Notes: generated by a model from the letters alone, not told the origin. Positions 1-7,853 are shown, counted from the first letter of the stretch. The stretch is DNA of 8,361 nt from Verrucomicrobiota bacterium (GCA_008933045.1 WBXJ01000130.1:1-8361), one strand, 5' to 3'. Program-made: numbers and translations.

Positions 1-13
1 AGGTCTCTGCGCT

Positions 14-865
14 ATGGCTGAGGACAAGTTGCAGGCCTCGCGCTTTGAGCTCAAGTATATCATTCCAGAACACGTCGCACGTGCGCTGCGTGATTTTGTC
101 GCGGGATATTTGGACATTGACGAGTTCGGCGCAACGCAACCGAATTTCTCCTATCCGGTGCATAGCCTCTACTTGGATTCGCCTAACCTTTCGACCTTTC
201 ATTGGACCATTAACGGCGACAAGAACCGGTACAAATTGAGGTTGCGGTTCTACGATAACCAAAATGAATCGCCAGTTTTCTTTGAGATTAAGCGCAGGTT
301 GAATAACACCATCGCCAAACAACGGGGCGGTGTGCGCCGGGAATTTGCCGATCGACTCCTTGCGGGCCAACTGCCCGAGCCCTCGCATTTGCTTTCCAAA
401 GATCCGCGTCAATTCAGCGCACTCCAAAATTTTTCTAGGTTAATGTCTCATTTGGGTGCTCGACCAATGGCACATATTTTTTATATGAGAGAGGCTTGGA
501 TTAGCCGGTACGACAATTCTGTCCGCGTCACAATGGATCGGGAGGTGCTCTGCGATCCTGAACCGTGTGCTCGGTTTGAGACAAAGATGGTGAATCCCGT
601 ACGTGTGTTTGGTGATTCGGTGGTGCTTGAACTGAAGTTCACCAACCGTTTTCCCGATTGGTTTAAGGATTTAGTCCGAGTCTTTGGTCTGACCCAGTGC
701 GGCGCGGCGAAGTATGCGGAAGGCGTAGAATTGTTGGGCGAGCATCGACTCACCCATGCGTTCGCCACTACCTGGGTACCAGCGGCTAAACCTGCATTTT
801 TATCTGAACCGTCCAATGTCCTGACCTTGGTCGCGGCACAAGGACTGGCTGCGACATTTGTTTAA
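14..865 (+). CDS. VTC-domain protein, polyphosphate polymerase-like
   Basis: This 283-residue soluble protein matches the VTC domain of the triphosphate tunnel metalloenzyme fold. In yeast Vtc4 that domain polymerises polyphosphate from ATP on the cytosolic side of a membrane. Basic and acidic residues expected to line the tunnel are visible in order: E12 and K14 in RFELKYII, R76 and R78 in KLRLRFY, E91 and K93 in FFEIKRR, K102 and R104, R159, R171, E206 and K208 in VLELKF, and K233 in AAKYAEGV. There is no CHAD, SPX or membrane segment, so membrane association would need the next gene product. The ATG at 14 fits because the domain begins at residue 10. However, the frame stays open to the window edge and no good Shine-Dalgarno is seen, so a longer start cannot be excluded. 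The last 40 residues are not conserved in my view. Family is confident; polyphosphate synthesis is inferred. Confidence 0.87.
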   Translation: MAEDKLQASRFELKYIIPEHVARALRDFVAGYLDIDEFGATQPNFSYPVHSLYLDSPNLSTFHWTINGDKNRYKLRLRFYDNQNESPVFFEIKRRLNNTIAKQRGGVRREFADRLLAGQLPEPSHLLSKDPRQFSALQNFSRLMSHLGARPMAHIFYMREAWISRYDNSVRVTMDREVLCDPEPCARFETKMVNPVRVFGDSVVLELKFTNRFPDWFKDLVRVFGLTQCGAAKYAEGVELLGEHRLTHAFATTWVPAAKPAFLSEPSNVLTLVAAQGLAATFV

Positions 866-868
866 ATC

Positions 869-1555
869 ATGAGTGAATGGCTATTACGCGGAGATTTTGC
901 CTCCGCACCCTTAAATATTCCGGCGATGGTGCTCGGTCTATTGCTCGCCTTTATGGGAGGGCACATGATCGCGTGGATTTACATGATCACCCACACGGGC
1001 TTGTCCTACTCACGCTCGTTTGTGGGTTCGCTAGTGGTCATCCCTACCGTGGTGGCGATGGTGATGATGGTATTGTCGAACAATCTCGTGACCGCCTTCG
1101 GCCTGATGGCGGTGTTCGCGATTGTGCGTTTTCGCAACATTCTGCGTGACACTCTCGACACCACCTACGTGCTTTCTGTCATTGTGATCGGCATGGCTGC
1201 AGGAACGATGAAATTTGCAACCGCAGTCAGCGGATGTCTATTGATCTCATTCATCATGCTCTACCTTTGGTATACCGCCTTTGGTTCCCGCCTGCGCTAT
1301 GACATGATCATCAATCTTCACTGGTCCCGTCCTGTGACGGAGCTGACTCAGCTAAAGAATTTGTTGCATCGTCACAGTTTGAAAACAACGTGTGCCAGCC
1401 AACGTTCCAACGAGGGCTATGAGGGCACAGATCTTTCTTACCGCCTCCTGCTTCGAGATACGAATCGGATGGATGATTTGTTGATGGAACTCCGAACACT
1501 GCCCGGTGTGTCACGCCTCACGGGCTTGAAATCTGAAGAAGAATCTGAAATTTAA
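869..1555 (+). CDS. DUF4956 family multi-pass membrane protein
   Basis: This 228-residue protein has an N-terminal membrane half and a C-terminal soluble half. Hydrophobic segments lie at roughly residues 17-40, 52-70, 73-86, 100-118 and 119-138. The signature is AIVRFRN followed by ILRDTLDTTY (residues 84-100), the conserved loop of DUF4956 proteins. The C-terminal 80 or so residues look like a small mixed alpha/beta domain and end in a very acidic tail. It starts 3 bp after the stop of the VTC gene and ends 4 bp before the adaptor gene, so the three are almost certainly co-transcribed. From what I know of bacterial genomes, DUF4956 genes recurrently sit beside VTC-domain genes, which suggests a physical partnership. 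Function is unknown; a membrane anchor or conduit for the VTC enzyme's product is inference. No Shine-Dalgarno precedes the ATG, so translational coupling is likely. Confidence 0.85.
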   Translation: MSEWLLRGDFASAPLNIPAMVLGLLLAFMGGHMIAWIYMITHTGLSYSRSFVGSLVVIPTVVAMVMMVLSNNLVTAFGLMAVFAIVRFRNILRDTLDTTYVLSVIVIGMAAGTMKFATAVSGCLLISFIMLYLWYTAFGSRLRYDMIINLHWSRPVTELTQLKNLLHRHSLKTTCASQRSNEGYEGTDLSYRLLLRDTNRMDDLLMELRTLPGVSRLTGLKSEEESEI

Positions 1556-1559
1556 ACCC

Positions 1560-2648
1560 ATGGATCCACTCCCCATCATTCCGACACCCCCGAGCCAAAA
1601 ATGGCGGGAATTTCGCATTCGATATCTCCCGTTGTTAGTGTTCGTTGTCTTTTTTATCTGGGCTGGAACCCTTTGGAAAACCAACATCACCGCTCCAACG
1701 ACGACCGGCCAAACCGAATCCATTATCGCCAATGTCACTGCTCCGGAAAATGGGGTTCTAACCAATTTACTCGTCACACGATTTCAAACAGTGACCATCG
1801 GTGATCCCATCGCAGAACTAATTGTTACGGATTACCGATCCGAGGATCTCAGGTTAAACCAACTCCGCACCAAGCTCGACATGGCTCAAGCCCAGTTGGG
1901 CACGATGATGGGTCAGGATCGTCTGGCTTTTGATTACGAAAGCCTGCGTCTCGCTTTTAACCGTGACTTGGTGGACATCGAAGCCACCCGAGCTGAACTA
2001 AAAATACTGGATAAAACCCTGCTCTCGTTGGAAAAAGGCGTTCAGGAACAAGTCATCCCCCGCCTCGTCTACGAGGAGTCCTTGCGAAGTCGCGACGGGT
2101 TACGAGCCCGTCTTGACCAGTCCCAAAAGCATAGTGACATCCTAAAATTAAAACTCGATGAAGCGCGGCATTACGGCAACTCCTTTTCTCCATCAAGCAC
2201 GAACTCTCGATCCGCCCAACTTCTCGCTGAAATCGAAACCGATCGAGAAAAATTAACACACCTGACAAGACAACTAATCGTCATTCGCGCTCCGGTCTCC
2301 GGACGCGTGAATCTTATTGCAAGGTATTCGGGGCAAAACGTGGTCACTGGCGAAACAATTATTGCCATTGTCAGCGAGGAAACCCCTCGTATTATCGCGT
2401 TTTTACATACTCCACTCCCTTTTGAGCCTCGTGACGGAATGGAAGTCACAGTGCGTCGACGATCCAGTAAACGTGAGCAAGCCTTGGCTGAGATCTCAGC
2501 CGTAGGCCCCCAGATGGAGCCAGTCACGCAAGCACTGCTCCGTCCAGGAACAACCTTTGAGATCGCACTCCCCATCGCCGTGAGTATCCCCGAAGGTATG
2601 AAACTAATCCCCGGCGAACTCGTGGATCTCATCATCCGGAACAACTAG
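1560..2648 (+). CDS. HlyD-family membrane fusion (periplasmic adaptor) protein
   Basis: This 362-residue protein has the architecture of a periplasmic adaptor. It has a short cytosolic N-terminus (1-21), a single transmembrane segment (about 22-39), a first lipoyl half-motif (about 53-90, with APENGVL), a long charged helical hairpin (about 92-235), and a second lipoyl half (RAPVSGRV near 242, then GQNVVTGETI). A C-terminal beta-barrel region completes it. Such proteins bridge an inner-membrane transporter or synthase to the outer membrane. The ATG at 1560 is 4 bp after the DUF4956 stop, and the only purine-rich stretch (GAAGAAG) is too far upstream to be an ideal ribosome site. No ABC ATPase, RND pump or TolC-like gene is in the window, so its transport partner is unknown. 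The nearest candidate partner is the DUF4956 protein. Adaptors of this shape also occur in exopolysaccharide secretion loci. Confidence 0.85.
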   Translation: MDPLPIIPTPPSQKWREFRIRYLPLLVFVVFFIWAGTLWKTNITAPTTTGQTESIIANVTAPENGVLTNLLVTRFQTVTIGDPIAELIVTDYRSEDLRLNQLRTKLDMAQAQLGTMMGQDRLAFDYESLRLAFNRDLVDIEATRAELKILDKTLLSLEKGVQEQVIPRLVYEESLRSRDGLRARLDQSQKHSDILKLKLDEARHYGNSFSPSSTNSRSAQLLAEIETDREKLTHLTRQLIVIRAPVSGRVNLIARYSGQNVVTGETIIAIVSEETPRIIAFLHTPLPFEPRDGMEVTVRRRSSKREQALAEISAVGPQMEPVTQALLRPGTTFEIALPIAVSIPEGMKLIPGELVDLIIRNN

Positions 2649-2736
2649 TTAGCATTACATTCCATCCGAAATAATCCATGGAAGGCGATCTTGAAACGGC
2701 GCAGTTCCCGCTTTAGTCTCGCGGCGTCCATCTCCC

Positions 2737-3888
2737 ATGCCGCCGTCACCAACACAAAATCTTAACGCAACCCGAACCGACCGCGAAGAAACCACACGCC
2801 TCTTCGGTCTCGACCTGCTCCGCGCTGCTGCCATCCTGCTCGTCCTGACGGCACACACCCTCCCCGGCGGCTCCACCTTCCCTATCATTCCAACCATCGC
2901 CGCTGTTTCTGGGTATCTAGGGGTTGAACTGTTTTTTGTTCTCAGTGGGTTTCTGATTGGAGGAATCTTGATCCGAATGTTACAGCGAGGAGAACTCGGG
3001 ACATTCGCAGGGGTGTGGGAATTTTGGAAGCGTCGATGGTTTCGCACTGTTCCTAACTACGCCATTTTCCTAGTTTTTAATCTGGCTTGGGCGGCGAAGT
3101 TTGGCTCTGTCTCCATTGTATCCTATTGGAACTACCTATTTTTCTCCCAAAACTTAGGGTGGCCCTGCCCTATTTTTTTCCAAGAATCTTGGAGCCTAGC
3201 CGTCGAGGAGTGGTTTTATTTAGTGTTTCCCGTTTTTGTGGTTGGGTTCACGGTCTGGAACCGAAAACCTAGCCGGTTTGGTTTGGTGCTCCTGTTAATG
3301 CTAATTCTTCCTTTCGGACTCCGTTGCCTCGGTTGGATCGAAGGGTCATGGGATGAAACCATTCGCAAGGTAGTAATTTACCGGCTTGATTCGATGATGA
3401 TCGGAGTCGCTGCGGCATATCTCGCCGCTACGCACGCGCATTGGTGGAAAAAAGCGGAACGGTTATGGCCAGTAGGCATCATTCTCTTGCTCGGTGTCGC
3501 CATACATCTCATTAGATTCCAGCCTCTTGATTCCACCTTTTGGTACAACCGTGCGCTGCCCACGCTTCTCACTTCGTTCGCCACAGCTCTACTCCTGCCT
3601 GCCTTGGTGACAATCCGAACCCAGAACCATTGCTTCGCCAAAACTGTGCGCCACATCAGCCTGTGGTCCTATTCGCTTTACCTTTGCCATACTCCGGTCA
3701 TTCGGTTGTTACAATACGTTTGCACGGAAATCGTTCCGTTTGCTCCCTACAAAAACCCAATCATTCGGTGCCTCTTAATTTGGGTGATTGCTTTTGCCAC
3801 CGCCGCGTTGATTTATCGACTTTGGGAAAAACCAATGACGCAACTACGTGATCGGAAACCCACCGCCACCGGCACGCCTCCTCGTTAA
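2737..3888 (+). CDS. Acyltransferase-3 (OafA-like) integral membrane O-acyltransferase
   Basis: This 383-residue polytopic protein probably transfers acetyl or another acyl group onto a sugar or cell-surface molecule at the inner membrane. Family hallmarks are visible. The first transmembrane helix carries LLRAAAILLVLTAH with the presumed catalytic histidine at position 40. ELFFVLSGFLIGG follows, then WSLAVEEWFYLVFPV near residue 150, and a late SLYLCHTPVI. About ten hydrophobic segments can be counted, and the length is normal for a stand-alone family member without an SGNH domain. The first 20 residues are a polar tail. The ATG at 2737 has no visible Shine-Dalgarno. The 88-bp gap from the adaptor gene means it may be in the same operon or have its own promoter. 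Its stop codon overlaps that of the opposing methyltransferase gene. The acyl acceptor is unknown; the nearby flippase and TylF genes suggest a surface polysaccharide. Confidence 0.9.
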   Translation: MPPSPTQNLNATRTDREETTRLFGLDLLRAAAILLVLTAHTLPGGSTFPIIPTIAAVSGYLGVELFFVLSGFLIGGILIRMLQRGELGTFAGVWEFWKRRWFRTVPNYAIFLVFNLAWAAKFGSVSIVSYWNYLFFSQNLGWPCPIFFQESWSLAVEEWFYLVFPVFVVGFTVWNRKPSRFGLVLLLMLILPFGLRCLGWIEGSWDETIRKVVIYRLDSMMIGVAAAYLAATHAHWWKKAERLWPVGIILLLGVAIHLIRFQPLDSTFWYNRALPTLLTSFATALLLPALVTIRTQNHCFAKTVRHISLWSYSLYLCHTPVIRLLQYVCTEIVPFAPYKNPIIRCLLIWVIAFATAALIYRLWEKPMTQLRDRKPTATGTPPR

Positions 3889-4655
3889 CGTTTGATCAAA
3901 AACGCTTGCTCTCCTAGGTAGATGATATTCTGCCCGTGCTTGGTTGCTACCTCGTCGATCGCGCAGCGTGCCCCATAGGTCGCAGGCCAACCGTAATCAT
4001 CAAACACGATAATGCCTCCGAGAACGAGCCGCTGAAGGCAGAACTCGAATGCCGCTAGTGTCGGCTCATGCAGGTTCACATCAATGTGCGCGAAAGCGAA
4101 CGTGACCGCTTTCACCTCATCCAAAGTCGCTGGAATCAATCCCTTAATTAAATGCACAGGCACAGTGGGCTCCTGCAGCAATCGGTGTACATCCTCAAAA
4201 CTTGCACAACGACATTGGTTCACCTGCACATGCGCACCATCCCGAACGGCATCAACCTTTTGATATCCTTCAAAGGTATCCAAAAGCCACATCTCGCGGT
4301 GTTGCGATTGTTTTTTGACCGCATTGAGCAACAGCCTCGAACTCCCACCACTGCCGGTCCCCGCCTCGAAAACATCCCCCGGTAAATCACGCACCTGCGT
4401 AATGAACCGATGAAGGTAGTAGAGCTTCATCGGCGATAACATCGTGTTTGAAGTCACTTCATCTGTGAATACGTCACTATAGGCGGGGTCATGCCATGGC
4501 TTCAGTAACCTGCTGTAATCATCAGGTCGCCGATATAATTCGGGGGCCGCGATCACCGTCGGAATGACCTGTGTCCGATTGATTCTTTCCAGAAGAAAGC
4601 CTCGATCGAGCAGACATTTTTGCGTCCAGATTCTGATGTTTCTTAGCAAGCCCAT
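3885..4655 (-). CDS. TylF/MycF-type SAM-dependent O-methyltransferase
   Basis: The product resembles macrocin O-methyltransferase TylF and relatives, which methylate a sugar hydroxyl using S-adenosylmethionine and a divalent metal. Numbering from the start chosen here (256 residues), the SAM-binding glycine loop is EAGTGSGG (97-104). LLDTFEG at 124-130 follows the second strand. HIDVN around D192 and FDDYG with D219-D220 supply the residues that bind metal in this family. The usual HIDVDLY reads HIDVNLH here, so N194 and H196 replace common D and Y. An upstream ATG at 4692-4694 would add 13 residues but overlap the flippase gene by 29 bp. I prefer the ATG at 4653-4655, 10 bp beyond the flippase stop, although neither start has a good Shine-Dalgarno. 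It is the last gene of the minus-strand block. The substrate is unknown; a sugar of an exopolysaccharide or O-antigen is inferred. Confidence 0.85.
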   Translation of the reverse strand: MGLLRNIRIWTQKCLLDRGFLLERINRTQVIPTVIAAPELYRRPDDYSRLLKPWHDPAYSDVFTDEVTSNTMLSPMKLYYLHRFITQVRDLPGDVFEAGTGSGGSSRLLLNAVKKQSQHREMWLLDTFEGYQKVDAVRDGAHVQVNQCRCASFEDVHRLLQEPTVPVHLIKGLIPATLDEVKAVTFAFAHIDVNLHEPTLAAFEFCLQRLVLGGIIVFDDYGWPATYGARCAIDEVATKHGQNIIYLGEQAFLIKR

Positions 4656-4665
4656 GATAGAGTTT

Positions 4666-6153
4666 CTATAAATTCTCAACGATAAACCGCGCACGTTGCG
4701 ACCAAGGCAACCCGGTTAGACTAGGCGCACGCAACCATGCCCAACCTATCGGAACCAGCAAGGCTCCACTCGCCGCAACGGCTCCCACAACGACCAAAGC
4801 ATATCCGCTCAAGCCAAGTTGTAGGAACGCAAAGGCAAGGCTAACACTGATGCCAAAACTCAGCAATCCCCGCCACCAAACCTGAATGAACATCGACCAG
4901 GCCGAATATCCAACACGCCGCGCATAGTCACTCATCAATGGGAAGAGTGTTCCCGCCACCGTAGCTACTAAAAACGCAGCCGCCACCCCTTCCGCCGATC
5001 GCTTGTAGGCAAACGGAATCGCGAGAACCACTCCTAGGATCAACTCACGTTCGATTCTCCGCGCCACCTGCACAAAATCTCCTAAGCCAAACAAGAAATA
5101 AGAAACTGGGGAGGAAAGTCCGGTGATTAAAAACCTTCCGACGAGAAGGAGCATAATCGTTCGGCTGACTTCATATTCCTGAGTTGCAAACCGCAGGACG
5201 AACCCTGGAAGCGTCAGTAACATGGCACCTAGAACTGCCCCATAAAGCCAACCATTCAAACGCAGGAGAGGCATTCCCCACTTACGTCCGATATCCTCTT
5301 TCTGAGCAATCAACGGCCATGAAACTTCTCCCAATGACTGAAGCAAACTCCGAACATACGCAAAAAAACGAGCCAACACGAGGTAAGCCGCCGAGCCTTT
5401 GCAATAGGCACCGATGAAATACTGATCGAGACTGAACAAGAGCAAAATAGAGGCTTGGCTTCGAAAACAAGCCCACGCATCCAGTCGCATATCGGCGATC
5501 GCTGCCCTGAAGTCCGCGCCAAAGTTCCAACGGAAAACTTTTAACCCCGGCTGTTGACGCCGAATCATCATCAAGGTTAGCGGCCAGATGACCACTAATT
5601 GGGAGAGGTAAGCCATCGGCAACGACCAATATCCATAACCGATGCGGAGCCAAAACTGCAACGCGATCAATGTCACCCAAGCAATGATAGTTTGCAGGAT
5701 AAACATTTGTTTTTGGGCACCCAACCCCAGCAACAAACCCATCTGGCTACCGCAAATAATATTCAAGGCTGCCACCAGCCCCATCGCTAAGAAAAAAACA
5801 TAAGGAACGCCGGCTTCGCGAGGATTGGGCGTGGTCGCATACATACTGACCAAAACTTCAGCCGCCAGAAAAAACACAAAGGCCAACGCCGTATATAAAG
5901 ACTGGCAGACCTCGATGATTCGCGTCTTCTCGGCTGCATGGGTTGAGATTAACAACCGTCGATTGGCTACGGTCCGGAACCCGCCATCAAATAACGACAG
6001 GTAACCCATGACATTCAGTGCTGCGAGCAAGACCGTCGCCATTTCCTTGCTGAAATAACGGGTGTAAAGGGCGGCCACCACCAACCCGCTAAGCACGTTA
6101 GAGAGTAACGCCACCAACCGCCAAGAAATCGCATCAATGTAGTTTCGATTCAC
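4666..6153 (-). CDS. Wzx-like polysaccharide flippase / MATE-superfamily exporter
   Basis: This 495-residue protein is almost entirely hydrophobic, with about 12-14 transmembrane segments spread evenly along its length. That layout and size match the polysaccharide-biosynthesis/Wzx group of the MOP flippase superfamily, which moves lipid-linked oligosaccharides across the inner membrane. The N-terminus (helix, RYFSKE loop, then a segment ending LSLFDGGFRTVANRR) is typical: the loop after the second helix carries a D-x-G-x-x-x-x-x-N/R pattern common in these proteins. Translation starts at a GTG at 6151-6153, 12 bp after the nadE stop, with no convincing Shine-Dalgarno. Its 3' end adjoins the TylF-type methyltransferase gene. 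No glycosyltransferase or Wzy polymerase is in view, so the transported glycan cannot be named. A lipid II flippase-like (MurJ) identity is less likely, given the sequence and the neighbours. Confidence 0.8.
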   Translation of the reverse strand: MNRNYIDAISWRLVALLSNVLSGLVVAALYTRYFSKEMATVLLAALNVMGYLSLFDGGFRTVANRRLLISTHAAEKTRIIEVCQSLYTALAFVFFLAAEVLVSMYATTPNPREAGVPYVFFLAMGLVAALNIICGSQMGLLLGLGAQKQMFILQTIIAWVTLIALQFWLRIGYGYWSLPMAYLSQLVVIWPLTLMMIRRQQPGLKVFRWNFGADFRAAIADMRLDAWACFRSQASILLLFSLDQYFIGAYCKGSAAYLVLARFFAYVRSLLQSLGEVSWPLIAQKEDIGRKWGMPLLRLNGWLYGAVLGAMLLTLPGFVLRFATQEYEVSRTIMLLLVGRFLITGLSSPVSYFLFGLGDFVQVARRIERELILGVVLAIPFAYKRSAEGVAAAFLVATVAGTLFPLMSDYARRVGYSAWSMFIQVWWRGLLSFGISVSLAFAFLQLGLSGYALVVVGAVAASGALLVPIGWAWLRAPSLTGLPWSQRARFIVENL

Positions 6154-6165
6154 AACAATCCGGGC

Positions 6166-7803
6166 TTAACTACGAAACCGTTGTGCGATCGGGATGCGTC
6201 GCCCCATTCCAAACGCAAGCGATGAGACCTTGAGTCCGGGCGAAGCCTGCCGACGTTTGTATTCACTGGTGATCACCTTGTTCACCACGTCATCCACCAC
6301 TTCTGGCGTATGTCCCAGAGCCATGATTTCTGCGCGACTCAAATTCCGCACAATGAACGCCTCCAAGATTGAATCCAACACCTCGTAAGGCGGCAACGAA
6401 TCTTGATCCGTTTGGTCAGGTCTCAATTCAGCACTAGGGGGCTTCGTTAAAGTATTCATCGGAATAATCTCTCGCTCGCGGTTAATCCAACGGCTAAGGG
6501 CGTAGATCTCAGTTTTAAACACATCCGCAATGACTGCCAGTGCTCCACACATATCCCCATAAAGCGTGCAGTAACCCACCGCCATCTCGGATTTGTTTCC
6601 TGTAGTGAGGACAAGGGAGCCAAATTTATTCGACAATGCCATCAACGTAAGACCTCTCAGTCGCGATTGAATATTCTCCTCGGCCTCGTTGCGGACTCTT
6701 CCCGCAAAAACGCCGGCTAACCCTTCTTCAATCAGTTTGAACGCGGGCTCAATGGGCAACACCTCGAAGCGTATCCCTAATCGATTCGCCAAAACCTTGG
6801 CATCATTCCAACTCCCTTCGCTGGAATATCTAGACGGCATCGCCACACCCATCACATTCGAAGCACCGAGTGCTTCAACCGCGAGCACTGCGGTGAGTGC
6901 CGAATCGATCCCCCCCGATAAACCACAAAGCACCGATTTAAAACCGCATTTTTGTACATAGTCTCTGATACCTAACGAGAGCGCCTGATAAAACTGGGCT
7001 TCTCGTTCCGGTATTTCAACCTCGTGCGCGCCTCCCTTTCCGGAGGTGTCGATCACGGCTACTTCCTCTCGAAACCCTCGGCCCCAGTGCAAACACCGGC
7101 CCTCGCCATCAATCACGACGCTCTGACCATCGAAGATCAACTCGTCGTTTCCTCCCACCATATTCACTTGAACCAACGGCACCCCCTCATCCGACGCCAC
7201 TCGTTGCAACATTGCGAGGCGCGTTCGCTCCTTGCCCTGATGCCACGGGGACGCCGAAAGATTCACCAGAAGATCGACCCCTTGCTCAACCAGTTCTTTA
7301 ACGGGGTCACGTCGATAAAGTCGTTCTGGCCAAAAATCAGCGTCGTTCCAGATATCCTCACAAATCGTTAAACCCACTCGACAACCCGAAACCATAAACG
7401 TTGAACCAGCCTTGCCTGGCTCAAAATACCGAGCCTCATCAAAGACATCATAGGTCGGCAACAAAGCCTTTTGAAACTTTTGCTCGACCTTGCCAGACCT
7501 CAACAACGCAGCCGAGTTGAACAACGGCTTGCCGGGTCGCTCCACGTTCCAATCCACAAATCCAACGCACAATGGGATTTCACCGACTTGGGAAGCCGCA
7601 ATCTCCAATGCTGCCAAGTTGCGATGAATAAAATCCGTCCTCAATAACAGATCACGCGGTGGGTAACCGCAGAGAAACATCTCGGGCGCAACGACTAGCT
7701 CCGCTCCTTGCGCACAGGCCTCAAGGTAACCCGCGAGCAGGCGAGTGACGTTTCCATCGAAATCGCCCACGGTCGAATTGAGTTGCAGTAAACCAACTTT
7801 CAC
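6166..7803 (-). CDS. nadE: Glutamine-dependent NAD+ synthetase
   Basis: This 545-residue enzyme converts deamido-NAD+ to NAD+ using ATP, with ammonia drawn from glutamine, as the last step of NAD biosynthesis in the cytosol. The N-terminal nitrilase-type glutaminase domain (about 1-250) shows the Glu-Lys-Cys triad: E41 in VAPEMFLCGYPPRDLL, K112 in QKALLPTYDVFDE and C148 in LTICEDIW. The C-terminal synthetase domain (about 270-545) has the ATP-binding SGGIDS loop at 294-299, then TTGNKSEMAVGYCTLYGD, VFKTEIYAL and LPPYEVLD. It ends with the family's YKRRQASPGLK and RRIPIAQRF. The length matches the compact bacterial two-domain form. The GTG at 7801-7803 is the only usable start: an in-frame TAA lies 9 bp upstream and the protein begins exactly at the family's MKVGLLQLN. 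A GGGAGG abuts the GTG and a GGAAGGA lies about 12 bp upstream. It heads the minus-strand block. Confidence 0.97.
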   Translation of the reverse strand: MKVGLLQLNSTVGDFDGNVTRLLAGYLEACAQGAELVVAPEMFLCGYPPRDLLLRTDFIHRNLAALEIAASQVGEIPLCVGFVDWNVERPGKPLFNSAALLRSGKVEQKFQKALLPTYDVFDEARYFEPGKAGSTFMVSGCRVGLTICEDIWNDADFWPERLYRRDPVKELVEQGVDLLVNLSASPWHQGKERTRLAMLQRVASDEGVPLVQVNMVGGNDELIFDGQSVVIDGEGRCLHWGRGFREEVAVIDTSGKGGAHEVEIPEREAQFYQALSLGIRDYVQKCGFKSVLCGLSGGIDSALTAVLAVEALGASNVMGVAMPSRYSSEGSWNDAKVLANRLGIRFEVLPIEPAFKLIEEGLAGVFAGRVRNEAEENIQSRLRGLTLMALSNKFGSLVLTTGNKSEMAVGYCTLYGDMCGALAVIADVFKTEIYALSRWINREREIIPMNTLTKPPSAELRPDQTDQDSLPPYEVLDSILEAFIVRNLSRAEIMALGHTPEVVDDVVNKVITSEYKRRQASPGLKVSSLAFGMGRRIPIAQRFRS

Positions 7804-7853
7804 CCTCCCAGCTTATCCTTCCCACCCTCGTCCGAGCAATCTTAGGCTGTAAT

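Noticed and set aside
2171..2644. Minus-strand open frame of 157 codons inside the HlyD-type gene
   Set aside because: It is fully antisense to a well-supported adaptor gene and shows no family motifs.
2649..2736. Gap between the adaptor and acyltransferase genes, examined for a promoter, terminator or small gene
   Set aside because: No hairpin with a T-run, no good promoter pair and no short frame with a ribosome site could be seen.
3889..3906. Palindrome TTTGATCAAA just after the convergent stops, considered as a terminator
   Set aside because: It lies inside the methyltransferase coding sequence, is AT-rich, and has no T-run in the right place.
5282..5680. Minus-strand open frame of 132 codons inside the flippase gene
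   Set aside because: It lies in another frame of the same strand within an intact polytopic membrane gene and does not look like a real protein.
7024..7371. Plus-strand open frame of 115 codons opposite nadE
   Set aside because: It is antisense to the glutaminase domain of nadE, whose conserved motifs leave no doubt about the true frame.
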